Below are positions 22,840 to 30,872 of a stretch of DNA of 31,009 nucleotides, one piece after another. The stretch comes from a virus. The position numbers were made by a program, and so were the translations under genes. Where the stretch lies: the IMG/VR virus record IMGVR_UViG_3300046170_000010, positions 1 to 31,009 of that record, one strand, 5' to 3'. A model generated the notes under the pieces. That model was not told the DNA's origin. It saw only the letters and a program-made list of their open reading frames with translations, and searched no databases. Position 1 is the first letter of the stretch; the number at the start of each line of letters is the position of its first letter.

Positions 22840-24608
22840 TAATAGATTTAGAAGCTAAAACAGATGCAGCAGTCAAAGAGATTGCTGACTTAAAGAAAGA
22901 AATAGAGAAACTAAATCAAGAAGTAGCATCAGGTAATAAAGATACTAAAGAAGGTTTAAAGGATGTAGAAAAAGCATCTGATAAAACTGCAGGTGGTATT
23001 AGAAAAATAGGAGGTGCATTAAAAGCAGCAGGTATAGGTTTAGCTATTGCAGCATTTGCTAAGTTTACTGAAATATTAAATCAAAATCAGAAAGTAGCAG
23101 ACTTCTTTAATACTACATTTGAGACCTTATCTATAGCATTCAATGATTTCTTTAATTTTATAGATTCTAATGCAGGAGTAATTATAGATTACTTTAAAGC
23201 TATATTTGAAGACCCAATAGGTTCTTTAAAAGATTTTGGACAAGCAATTTTTGATAATGTAATAGAAAGAATAAAATCTTCTATAGATGCTTTAGGTTTT
23301 TTAGCAAGTGCAGTAGTAAAAGTTTTTGAAGGAGATTTTTCTGGTGCTATGGAATCTGCAAAGAGTGCAGGTAAAGAATTAATAGATGTAGTAACAGGAG
23401 TTGACAATACTTTTGAAAAAACAAATGAAGTTGTTTCAGAATATGTTAAGACAACTATAAAAGCTGCAAAGTCAAATGTAGAATTAGAAAAAAGTGCAAG
23501 ACGTGCAGAAGCAGCTAATCAAGGATTAATTGAAAAGTACGATAGACAGGCAGAGCAGTTAAGACAAATAAGAGACGATGAAAGTAAGAGTTTTGAAGAA
23601 AGAATAAAAGCTAATGACGATCTAGGTAAATTGCTTGATGAGCAAGAAAAAGCAATGAAAGAAAATGCTCAAGCAAGAGTAAATCAAGCTGCGGTTGAAC
23701 TTGCTAAAAATAAAGAAAATATTGATTTGCAAGTAGCATATCAAGAAGCATTAAATGAACAAGCTGCAATAGAAGCACAGATTACAGGGTTTAGAAGTGA
23801 ACAACAAACAAATGTTAATTCACTATTGCGAGAACAAAAAGACTTACAAAATGAATTAGCTCTTATTGGTAAAACAGAAAGAGAAATAGAACGAACAGAA
23901 TTACAGCAAGACTATGATGCTAAGAAGGCTTTGATAGAAAGAGAAATTTCAGATGAAGCAACGAAAAAAGAAATGTTAGCTAATCTTGAAAGTGATTATA
24001 ATTCTAAAATAGCTGAAATAGATGATGAGGCTTTTCAAGAGAAATTAGTAAAAGCAGAAAAAGAAAGAAACTTAGAGAAACAAAAGATTAGAGATAAGCA
24101 AATGGTAGTAGATGCCATTAGTCAATTTGCTGATGCAGAGTCAGGAATAGGCAAAGCATTACTTATAGCTAAACAAGCATTAGCATTACAAGAAACTTTA
24201 TTAGACGTTAAAAGAATAACTTTTAAAGGTTCACAAGCAATAGGAGAGGCAGGTGTTAATGCATCACAAAACGTTTCCGAAAGTAGTAAAATAGGATTTC
24301 CACAGAACATTATTACTATAGCAGCAGCTATTGCACAAGGTGTATCAATTATTAGAAGTGTTAAAAGTGCAGTCAGTAAAACAAAAGCACAGGCTTCATC
24401 AATGGCTTCATCATTTACTCCAAGTGTAGATTCTCCTTCTTCAGCTCCACCTGCATTTAATGTAGTAGGTACATCAGGAGCTAATCAATTAGCAGGTGCA
24501 ATAGCATCACAACAACAACAACCTGTTAAAGCATTTGTAGTAAGTAATGATGTAACAACTGCTCAAGAGTTAGATAGAAATATTGTAAGTGGTGCAACTA
24601 TAGGATAA
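22824..24608 (+). CDS. Tape measure protein, 594 aa
   Basis: Begins MAQKVIIDLEAKTDAAVKEIADL, a coiled-coil start, then GGIRKIGGALKAAGIGLAIAAFAKF (about 55-82) with a hydrophobic segment. Long charged helices run through about 215-450 (RQAEQLRQIRDDESKSFEER). A Ser/Ala/Gln-rich end (KAQASSMASSFTPSVDSPSS) precedes a conserved tail AQELDRNIVSGATIG. The helix-rich design with hydrophobic patches is that of phage tail length determinants. It is short, so the tail is probably short for a siphovirus. Confidence 0.8.
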   Translation: MAQKVIIDLEAKTDAAVKEIADLKKEIEKLNQEVASGNKDTKEGLKDVEKASDKTAGGIRKIGGALKAAGIGLAIAAFAKFTEILNQNQKVADFFNTTFETLSIAFNDFFNFIDSNAGVIIDYFKAIFEDPIGSLKDFGQAIFDNVIERIKSSIDALGFLASAVVKVFEGDFSGAMESAKSAGKELIDVVTGVDNTFEKTNEVVSEYVKTTIKAAKSNVELEKSARRAEAANQGLIEKYDRQAEQLRQIRDDESKSFEERIKANDDLGKLLDEQEKAMKENAQARVNQAAVELAKNKENIDLQVAYQEALNEQAAIEAQITGFRSEQQTNVNSLLREQKDLQNELALIGKTEREIERTELQQDYDAKKALIEREISDEATKKEMLANLESDYNSKIAEIDDEAFQEKLVKAEKERNLEKQKIRDKQMVVDAISQFADAESGIGKALLIAKQALALQETLLDVKRITFKGSQAIGEAGVNASQNVSESSKIGFPQNIITIAAAIAQGVSIIRSVKSAVSKTKAQASSMASSFTPSVDSPSSAPPAFNVVGTSGANQLAGAIASQQQQPVKAFVVSNDVTTAQELDRNIVSGATIG

Positions 24609-24613
24609 AATAC

Positions 24614-24639
24614 AAAATATTAATTTTTAAACGATATAT
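24614..24639 (+). promoter_or_regulatory. Late promoter-like element, copy 3
   Basis: AAAAT at 24614-24618 and CGATATAT at 24632-24639, only four bases before the ATG of the protease gene. Confidence 0.65.
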
Positions 24640-24643
24640 AAAT

Positions 24644-25834
24644 ATGAAAATAGTAGAACTTATTTTAGATGAAAATGAGGAGCTAAATGGAATTGAAGCA
24701 ATATCTATTGTTGAGAATCCTGCAATAGAAGAAGACTTTGTTGCTTTAAAAAGTGATGAAATAAAATTAGCAGAGGTTAGCGAAGAAAAGAGAATCTTAA
24801 TGGGAGCTTTATTAATCCCTAACAAACCTATATACAGAAGGAGTGGAGAGGATGAATATTATATATACTTCTCCAAAGATACGGTTTTAAAAGCATCCCA
24901 AATGTATTTAATGAAAGGTAACCAAAACAATTCAACATTAGAGCATCAATATTCTTTGAATGGTTTGTCTTTAGTAGAGTCCTGGATAGTAGAAGATACT
25001 GTTCACGACAAATCTAGGAAGTATGATATGGAAGTTCCTGTAGGGACTTGGATGGGTACTGTTAAAGTAAACAATGAAGATGTTTGGAATGATTATGTAA
25101 AGACAGGTAAGGTAAAAGGATTTTCTATAGAAGGCTACTTTGTAGATAAAATGGAAAGACCTAAAGATGCTACTATAAACGACTTAGCTCAAATAGAGGA
25201 AGAAGAAGCTAAAGAATTGCTATCTACTATTAGAGGTATTATAAAAGGAGACAAAAGAACTAAGAGTGGAAAGAAGATGGTAATGGAGTCCTATACAGAC
25301 TATCCTGATGCAGTTAAGAATAATGCTAAAAAAGGTTTAGAGCTTAATGAGAAAGTAAATAACAAATGTGCAACACAAGTTGGTAAGATCAGAGCAACAC
25401 AACTTGCACAAGGTAAACCAATAAGTAAAGAAACTATAAAGCGTATGTATTCTTATTTGTCAAGAGCAGAGGAATACTTTGACCCAAGTGACAATTCTAA
25501 ATGTGGAACTATAAGTTTCTACTTGTGGGGAGGACTAGCAGCTAAGAGATGGAGTGAATCTAAGTTAAAAGAATTAGAGTTAGCTTCTATAAAAATAAAT
25601 GATGACTATGCTATAATAGATGATAGACTTGCATACTCCACAAAAGAGAAAGCTATAGAAATGGCTAAGGACTTAGGGTGTGACAAATATCACGAACACG
25701 AGTATGAAGGTAAGATATGGTTTATGCCTTGTGAACAACACGAGCTTAAAAAACCTTGTCAAGCAGGATATGAGCAATATGGAATGAAAAGAAAGAATGG
25801 AAGATTAGTACCTAACTGTATACCAATTAAGTAA
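24644..25834 (+). CDS. XkdF-like prohead protease with fused C-terminal domains, 396 aa
   Basis: The N-terminal ~170 residues fit the XkdF putative serine protease: ILMGALLIPNKPIYRR, STLEHQYSL with His101, VESWIVEDTVHDKS, then VKGFSIEGYF with Ser161, the probable catalytic pair. From about residue 212 a second domain appears: YTDYPDAVKNNAKKGLELNE, NKCATQVGKIRATQLAQGKP, ETIKRMYSYLSRAEEY, CGTISFYLWGGLAAKRW. This module is often fused to phage head proteases and portals. A last Cys-rich motif CQAGYEQYGMKRKNG ... NCIPIK closes the protein. Its job is to process scaffold and capsid proteins during head assembly. Confidence 0.82.
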   Translation: MKIVELILDENEELNGIEAISIVENPAIEEDFVALKSDEIKLAEVSEEKRILMGALLIPNKPIYRRSGEDEYYIYFSKDTVLKASQMYLMKGNQNNSTLEHQYSLNGLSLVESWIVEDTVHDKSRKYDMEVPVGTWMGTVKVNNEDVWNDYVKTGKVKGFSIEGYFVDKMERPKDATINDLAQIEEEEAKELLSTIRGIIKGDKRTKSGKKMVMESYTDYPDAVKNNAKKGLELNEKVNNKCATQVGKIRATQLAQGKPISKETIKRMYSYLSRAEEYFDPSDNSKCGTISFYLWGGLAAKRWSESKLKELELASIKINDDYAIIDDRLAYSTKEKAIEMAKDLGCDKYHEHEYEGKIWFMPCEQHELKKPCQAGYEQYGMKRKNGRLVPNCIPIK

Positions 25835-25836
25835 TT

Positions 25837-25977
25837 ATGGATGATACTACTCACAATGTAAGTCCACAAGGAGGAAACAGAGCTTGTCTTTGTTGGGATA
25901 AAGAAACATATAGTATTAAATGCTGTGATGGTTCATTACACGCACAAGGAATAGGAAGTATAAATAGAAACTCATAA
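25837..25977 (+). CDS. Small Cys-rich protein, 46 aa
   Basis: ATG two bases after the protease stop. The product carries ACLCWDKETYSIKCCDGSL, with four Cys (CxC ... CC) at residues 17, 19, 29 and 30, and ends AQGIGSINRNS. The layout suggests a metal-binding knuckle or disulfide-held mini-domain. Similar tiny CLC...CC proteins are found beside head genes in flavobacterial phages as I recall. Role unknown. Confidence 0.65.
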   Translation: MDDTTHNVSPQGGNRACLCWDKETYSIKCCDGSLHAQGIGSINRNS

Positions 25978-25988
25978 AATATATAAAA

Positions 25989-26390
25989 ATGAATCCAATA
26001 AGTAAAAAAATTATTAACAAATTATCTCAAGAAGATAAAACAGAATTAAAATCAGAGAAGATTGAATTAGCCTTAGTAGATGATTTAAAACAAAGAGGAG
26101 ACGCTTTATATAAAGCTGTAGAAAAAGCAGATATGTTATGGAAAGATTATCAAGACTATTTATCAGGAGCAGATACTCCTTTTTCAAAAATGATAAATGC
26201 TTATAATGATTTAGATGGAGCAGTACAATTCGCAGAAGGTGTATCAAGAAGATTTGAGAAAGCAGGTGATGAATTAGGTATAGATACAAGAAGTAATAAA
26301 GATTTTCAAAATATAGAAAGAAATTTAAAAACATCTAGAGATGTATTAAATATAATTTCAAGTTTTAAAGACCCTTCAAGTTTTCAATAA
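25989..26390 (+). CDS. Helical head-region hypothetical protein, 133 aa
   Basis: ATG after an A-rich gap. The N-terminus MNPISKKIINKLSQEDKTELKS precedes EKIELALVDDLKQRGDALYK, then long helices rich in Glu, Lys and Asp with QFAEGVSRRFEKAGDE. Located between protease and scaffold candidate, so a head assembly role is plausible. No domain recognised. Confidence 0.65.
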   Translation: MNPISKKIINKLSQEDKTELKSEKIELALVDDLKQRGDALYKAVEKADMLWKDYQDYLSGADTPFSKMINAYNDLDGAVQFAEGVSRRFEKAGDELGIDTRSNKDFQNIERNLKTSRDVLNIISSFKDPSSFQ

Positions 26391-26403
26391 AATCTAAAAA
26401 TGC

Positions 26404-26429
26404 AAAATAATTAAATAAACTCGATATAT
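26404..26429 (+). promoter_or_regulatory. Late promoter-like element, copy 4
   Basis: AAAAT at 26404-26408 and CGATATAT at 26422-26429, four bases before the scaffold candidate's ATG at 26434. Same geometry as copies 3 and 5. Confidence 0.65.
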
Positions 26430-26433
26430 TAAT

Positions 26434-27051
26434 ATGAAACCTATGGAAATGTTAAATCAAATCAAAAGCGTCTTGGGTGTAGAATTATCTACTGAAGAAA
26501 AAGTAGAACTTGCTCAAGCTAAATTAGAAAATGGTACTGTTTTAGAAGCAGAATCATTCGAATCAGGACAAGAAGTATTTATCTTAACTGATGATGAAAA
26601 AGTAGCTTTACCTATTGGAGAGTACGAAATGGAAGATGGTAAAATCTTAGTAATAGCAGAAGATGGTATTATTTCAGAAATCAAAGAAGGTGGAGAAGAA
26701 GAAGTTGTGGAAGAAGAAGTAGTAGTAGAAGAAGAACTAAATGAAGAAGACAAATACGCAACTAAACAAGAACTTCAAGAAATCAAATCTATGGTAGAAG
26801 AAATCAAAGAATTGATGAAAGAAGGTAAGAAAGAAGAAATGCACAAGGAAGAAGAATTAATGTCACAGAAAATGACAGAACTTGCTTGTCAAGAAGATGA
26901 AGCACTAAAAGAAGAATTATCTAAACCTGCTTCTGAACCTATTAAGCATTCTCCTGAAGCAAAAGAAGAATTAAATAAAGTTGTTTATTCTCAAAAGAGA
27001 AACTTAACAACAAAGGATATAGTATTCAATAAAATAGCAAATTTCAAATAA
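26434..27051 (+). CDS. Scaffold-like, very acidic protein, 205 aa
   Basis: N-terminal beta-rich part (VELAQAKLENGTVLEAES ... PIGEYEMEDGKILVIAE), then a long Glu-rich tract at about 88-105 (EEEVVEEEVVVEEEL), then a coiled coil with KQELQEIKSMVEEIKELMKE, and a basic end. Placed directly before the capsid gene and just after a protease in the same block, it fits a scaffolding protein removed at maturation. The fold of the N-terminal part is unclear. Confidence 0.7.
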   Translation: MKPMEMLNQIKSVLGVELSTEEKVELAQAKLENGTVLEAESFESGQEVFILTDDEKVALPIGEYEMEDGKILVIAEDGIISEIKEGGEEEVVEEEVVVEEELNEEDKYATKQELQEIKSMVEEIKELMKEGKKEEMHKEEELMSQKMTELACQEDEALKEELSKPASEPIKHSPEAKEELNKVVYSQKRNLTTKDIVFNKIANFK

Positions 27052-27082
27052 AAATTAATAAAACTTAAAATTAAATTAAATT

Positions 27083-28034
27083 ATGGCAACTACAGTTTCA
27101 ATTACTTCCAGTTATTCTGGAGAATTTTCGGGAAAGTACATCTCGGCAGCTTTGTTGAGTTCACCGACATTAGAAAAAGGAAACATCGAAATTAAACCTA
27201 ACGTAAAGTTTAAAGATGTAATCAAAAAAGTAGCAACAGATGCTAACGTAATAAAAGATGCTTCGTGTGACTTTTCTGACACGGCAACAGTGACGTTAAC
27301 AGAAAGTATTCTACAACCAGAGCAATTCCAAGTAAACCTTGAGCTTTGTAAGCAAGACTTTATCTCAGATTGGGAAGCGAATCTCTATGGGATACAGTTC
27401 TTTAAATGACCAATTACCTCCAAAGTTTTCTGATTTCTTAATCGGACACGTTGCAGGATTGGTAGCAGAAAAGAATGAGCAAAACATCTGGGGTGGTGTT
27501 AATGGTAACGCAGGAGAGTTTGATGGAATCACAGTATTAGCAGCAGCAGACGGAGACGTTAACGATGCAGCTAATGGTGGTGAAACTGCTTTCAGTTCAA
27601 CTAACATTATCAGTTTATTAGAAAACGTAGTAGATTCACTTCCTTCTGCAGTATATGGAAAAGAAGATTTAAAAATCTACGTTCCAACAATCGCTTGGCA
27701 ATCATACATCAGACAATTAGGAGGATATGCTGCTAATGGTGTTGGTGGTTCAGGTGTTGATAATAGAGGTGGTTTATGGTATAATCAAGGTAATGCACTT
27801 TCTTTCGATGGAATCGAAGTTGTATTAGCTCCAGGTATGCCAACAAATCACATTGTTGCAGGACAAAAATCTAACATTTACTTTGGTACAGGTCTATTAT
27901 CTGACCACAACGAAGTTAAGTTATTAGATATGGCTGACCTAGATGGTTCTCAAAACGTAAGAGTAGTTATGAGGTTCTCAGCAGGTGTACAATATGGAAT
28001 AGGAAGTGACCTATCTTTATTGACATTAGCATAA
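27083..28034 (+). CDS. Major capsid protein, about 316 aa, split by a one-base frameshift
   Basis: Starts MATTVSITSSYSGEFSGKY, characteristic of Bacteroidetes phage capsids. The raw frame stops at 27409. Removing one A of AA at 27380-27381 gives DFISDWEAISMGYSSLNDQL and continues through PPKFSDFLIGHVAGL, NIWGGVNGNAG and KIYVPTIAWQSYIRQ to FSAGVQYGIGSDLSLLTLA. Total 952 bases is 317 codons plus one. The sequence after the break is conserved in family members, so a true protein truncation is unlikely. Likely HK97-fold coat protein. Followed by a terminator-like hairpin. Confidence 0.88.
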
Positions 28035-28051
28035 TAAATTGTTTAACATAG

Positions 28052-28086
28052 AAGGGTAGGTGGGTTAAACCTGCTTACCCTTTCTT
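28052..28086 (+). terminator. Strong hairpin terminator (possibly leaky) after the capsid gene
   Basis: GGGTAGGTGGG, loop TTAAA, then CCTGCTTACCC forms an 11-pair stem with three G-T pairs, followed by TTTCTT. The tail tube gene starts only 18 bases downstream and has no own promoter visible, so readthrough must feed it. Confidence 0.7.
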
Positions 28087-28103
28087 ATAAAAATTATAAT
28101 AAT

Positions 28104-28646
28104 ATGGCTTGTACATTAACAACAGGAAGAAACATACCTTGTAAATCTTCAGTAGGTGGACTTAAAACAGTTTACTTTGCAGATTATGGTCTTACTGTTA
28201 CTGATAATGCCACAGATGCAGAAAAAGTAGATATAGGAGGAACTCCTGACTTTTTTCAATACGACCTTAAAGGTAGTTCATCTATGGAGACAGCAGTAAA
28301 CAGCTCAAGAGAAAATGGTACTACTTTCTTTGAATCAACTTTAAATATTTCGTTACAATTATTAGATAGTAAAACACAAGAAGAATTAAAGATTATAGCT
28401 TTAGGACGTCCACAAATCGTAATAGAAGACTATAATGGTAATTTCTTTTTAATGGGTAGAGAACACGGATGTGAAGTATCTGGTGGCTCATTCACAACAG
28501 GTGCAGCTATGGGAGATGCTTCGTCATTCTCTTTAACATTAACAGCTCAAGAAGTATCAGCTCCTGCATTCCTTGCAGATTCAACTGATGTAACTGATAA
28601 TGTAAATGCAGCTAAGATTTCACCTGCTACTCCTAATAATGGATAA
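28104..28646 (+). CDS. Major tail tube protein candidate, 180 aa
   Basis: Begins MACTLTTGRNIPCKSSVGGLKTVYFADY, an opening typical of tail tube proteins of Bacteroidetes phages. Beta-rich core SSSMETAVNSSRENGTTFF, FESTLNISLQLLDSKTQEEL, IVIEDYNGNFFLMGREHG, then GDASSFSLTLTAQE, as expected for a tail tube. Its end is Ala/Asp-rich. Position right after the major capsid protein and hairpin fits high-level expression of an abundant virion protein. Confidence 0.72.
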   Translation: MACTLTTGRNIPCKSSVGGLKTVYFADYGLTVTDNATDAEKVDIGGTPDFFQYDLKGSSSMETAVNSSRENGTTFFESTLNISLQLLDSKTQEELKIIALGRPQIVIEDYNGNFFLMGREHGCEVSGGSFTTGAAMGDASSFSLTLTAQEVSAPAFLADSTDVTDNVNAAKISPATPNNG

Positions 28647-28668
28647 TAAATTATTAAGTTAGAAAATT

Positions 28669-28696
28669 AAGGGGACTATATGTCCTCTTTTTTTTT
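28669..28696 (+). terminator. Rho-independent terminator after the tail tube gene
   Basis: AAGGGGAC-TATAT-GTCCTC followed by nine T. Six-pair GGGGAC/GTCCTC stem with one G-T pair; late element copy 5 follows within 11 bases. Confidence 0.85.
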
Positions 28697-28707
28697 GCAT
28701 TTAACAC

Positions 28708-28733
28708 AAAATATAGTTTTTTTTTCGATATAT
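28708..28733 (+). promoter_or_regulatory. Late promoter-like element, copy 5
   Basis: AAAAT at 28708-28712 and CGATATAT at 28726-28733, four bases before the ATG at 28738 and directly after a terminator. It would drive the portal unit and, across the genome junction, the fibre. Confidence 0.7.
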
Positions 28734-28737
28734 AAGT

Positions 28738-29118
28738 ATGAAGAAACTTACTACAAGTGCATCATCTCAAACTATAAAGATTATACCAAGAAGTTATGTT
28801 ACTTCTTCTACTACTTTAAAAGTAAGAGACGATTCATTAAATGAAGAATTTAGCTTTACAGTAACTCCATCTGTTGATGGTAATTATCTAAGTATTTCTA
28901 ATGAATATACATCTTCAGGAAATTCAATATTAAAAGAGGGTAGAACTTATGACATAGAGTTATTAGATACATCTTCTAATATAATATACAAAGACAAAGT
29001 ATTTTGTACTGACCAAACTATAGATCAATCAAGTAATGACTATTATTCAATTAATGATGGTCAATATACATTTGATACTACAGCAGGTTCTCACGATAAC
29101 GATTACATAATAATATGA
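28738..29118 (+). CDS. Beta-rich virion-associated hypothetical protein, 126 aa
   Basis: Begins MKKLTTSASSQTIKIIPRSYV and contains repeated strand-like segments (TTLKVRDDSLNEEFSFTV, RTYDIELLDTSSNIIYKDKV), Ser/Thr-rich, with a single Cys (VFCTDQT). No signal peptide. It precedes the portal (ATGA overlap) and follows late element 5. Could be a minor head decoration or tail-associated protein; related proteins are common beside portals in Bacteroidetes phages as I recall. Confidence 0.65.
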   Translation: MKKLTTSASSQTIKIIPRSYVTSSTTLKVRDDSLNEEFSFTVTPSVDGNYLSISNEYTSSGNSILKEGRTYDIELLDTSSNIIYKDKVFCTDQTIDQSSNDYYSINDGQYTFDTTAGSHDNDYIII

Positions 29119-30869
29119 ACGATTTAAGAATAGTAAATTTAAGCACTTACACAAGTCCTAAAATAAAAGAAGTTAGTAATAGAGATTGGATTTCTTATGG
29201 AGAGGACAACAACTACTTTCAGTATCTAATAGACAGATATAATGGAAGTCCAACTAACAATGCCATAATAAATGCTGTATCTTCTATGATATATGGTAAA
29301 GGATTAGATGCTACTAATTCCAATAAAAAACCAGATCAATATGCACAAATGATTTCATTATTTGATAATGATAGTGTAAGAAGATTAGCATACGACTTAA
29401 AATTAATGGGACAATGTGCAATACAGGTAATTTATTCTAAAGACAGAACTAAGATTGCTCAGATAGAGCATATGCCTGTAGAAACACTTAGAGCAGAGAA
29501 GTGTAATGAGAAAGGAGATATTGAAGCATATTACTATTGGAAAGACTGGGAAAAGATTAGACCTTCTGACAAGCCTTTAAGAATACCTGCATTTGGTACA
29601 AGCAAAGAAGCTATAGAAATACTTTATGTAAAACCATACAGATCAGGATATTATTATTATAGTCCTGTAGATTATCAAGGTGGTTTACAATATGCAGAGC
29701 TTGAAGAAGAAGTATCTAACTTTCACTTAAACAATATACTTAATGGTATGAGTCCATCAATGTTAATTAACTTTAACAATGGTACTCCTAATGCAGAGGA
29801 AAGAAGACTTATAGAACAAAGAATATACAACAAATTTAGTGGGTCAAGTAATGCAGGTAAGTTCATATTAGCTTTTAATGATAATGCAGAGAGTGCTGCA
29901 AGTATAGAACCTGTTCAACTTAGTGATGCACATAATCAGTATCAATTCTTGTCTGAAGAATCTACTAAAAAGATAATGGTAGCTCATAGGGTCGTTTCTC
30001 CGATGCTTTTAGGTATAAAAGATAACTCAGGGTTAGGAAACAATGCAGATGAGCTTAAAACAGCTTCTACGCTTATGGACAATACTGTTATCAGACCTTT
30101 TCAACATCTTTTAATAGATGCCTTTGACCAAATCTTAGCTTATAATGGTATCTCACTTAAATTATACTTTAAGACTTTACAACCTTTAGAATTTACTGAA
30201 TTAGATAATGTAGAGGATGAGGAAACTAAAGAAGAAGAAACTGGAGTTAAATTATCTAAAGAAGACCTAACTGATGAGGAGTTTGATATTATTCTTGATG
30301 AACTTAGAGGTGAGACAATGTCTAATAGATGGGAAGAAGTAGATGCAAGAGAATATAAAGACGACAATGAAAGTGAAGAAGAATGGGCAAGTAGATTAAT
30401 ACAATCTAAGAAAGAAAATTTAGAAAAGAAAAGTATCGATTCTAAGAAATCAGGCTTTAGCTACTTAGACAAGTCTTTATATAAAGTGAGATATAAATAC
30501 AATGAGAAATATTCTTCTGGTAAATCAAGACAATTCTGTAGAATTATGATGAATAGAAGTAGACGTAAAGTAGTTTATAGAATAGAAGATATTGATAAGG
30601 CTAGTAGAGCAGGAGTAAATAAGTCATTTGGACATAAAGGAAAATCTTATGATTTATTCAAATATAAAGGAGGGGTTAATTGTGGTCACTATTGGAGTGA
30701 AGTGTTGTATAGGTTAAAATCTAAGACAATGAAAAAATCAATACAAAACTATGATGAGGTAGATAATATTCCTAAATCATATCAACCAACTCCTGCAGGA
30801 CATAAAAAGGCAAAGATAGCTCCAAAAGATATGCCAAATGAAGGACATCACCCAAGTTATAATAAATAA
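29115..30869 (+). CDS. Portal protein with C-terminal fused domain, 584 aa
   Basis: Core portal landmarks: SYGEDNNYFQYLIDRYNGSP near 27-46, AVSSMIYGKGLDA, LKLMGQCAIQVIYSKD, then the helix region with LLGIKDNSGLGNNADELKTA (about 296-315) and a long helix RPFQHLLIDAFDQILAY. The last ~130 residues form another module: LYKVRYKYNEKYSSGKSRQF, then YKGGVNCGHYWSEVLYRLK, and the end PKDMPNEGHHPSYNK. The module has conserved Cys, His and Trp and is not needed for a standard portal. It forms the dodecameric DNA gate. Only four bases separate it from the connector gene. Confidence 0.82.
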   Translation: MNDLRIVNLSTYTSPKIKEVSNRDWISYGEDNNYFQYLIDRYNGSPTNNAIINAVSSMIYGKGLDATNSNKKPDQYAQMISLFDNDSVRRLAYDLKLMGQCAIQVIYSKDRTKIAQIEHMPVETLRAEKCNEKGDIEAYYYWKDWEKIRPSDKPLRIPAFGTSKEAIEILYVKPYRSGYYYYSPVDYQGGLQYAELEEEVSNFHLNNILNGMSPSMLINFNNGTPNAEERRLIEQRIYNKFSGSSNAGKFILAFNDNAESAASIEPVQLSDAHNQYQFLSEESTKKIMVAHRVVSPMLLGIKDNSGLGNNADELKTASTLMDNTVIRPFQHLLIDAFDQILAYNGISLKLYFKTLQPLEFTELDNVEDEETKEEETGVKLSKEDLTDEEFDIILDELRGETMSNRWEEVDAREYKDDNESEEEWASRLIQSKKENLEKKSIDSKKSGFSYLDKSLYKVRYKYNEKYSSGKSRQFCRIMMNRSRRKVVYRIEDIDKASRAGVNKSFGHKGKSYDLFKYKGGVNCGHYWSEVLYRLKSKTMKKSIQNYDEVDNIPKSYQPTPAGHKKAKIAPKDMPNEGHHPSYNK

Positions 30870-30872
30870 GAT

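Noticed and set aside
25971-25991. AAAATATATAAAAATG before the 133-aa head-region gene as a late element
   Set aside because: It lacks the CG of the conserved box and is common A/T-rich sequence.
27339-28034. Separate gene for the second half of the capsid protein
   Set aside because: It begins inside the first half in another frame, and the repaired frame gives one continuous family-typical capsid.
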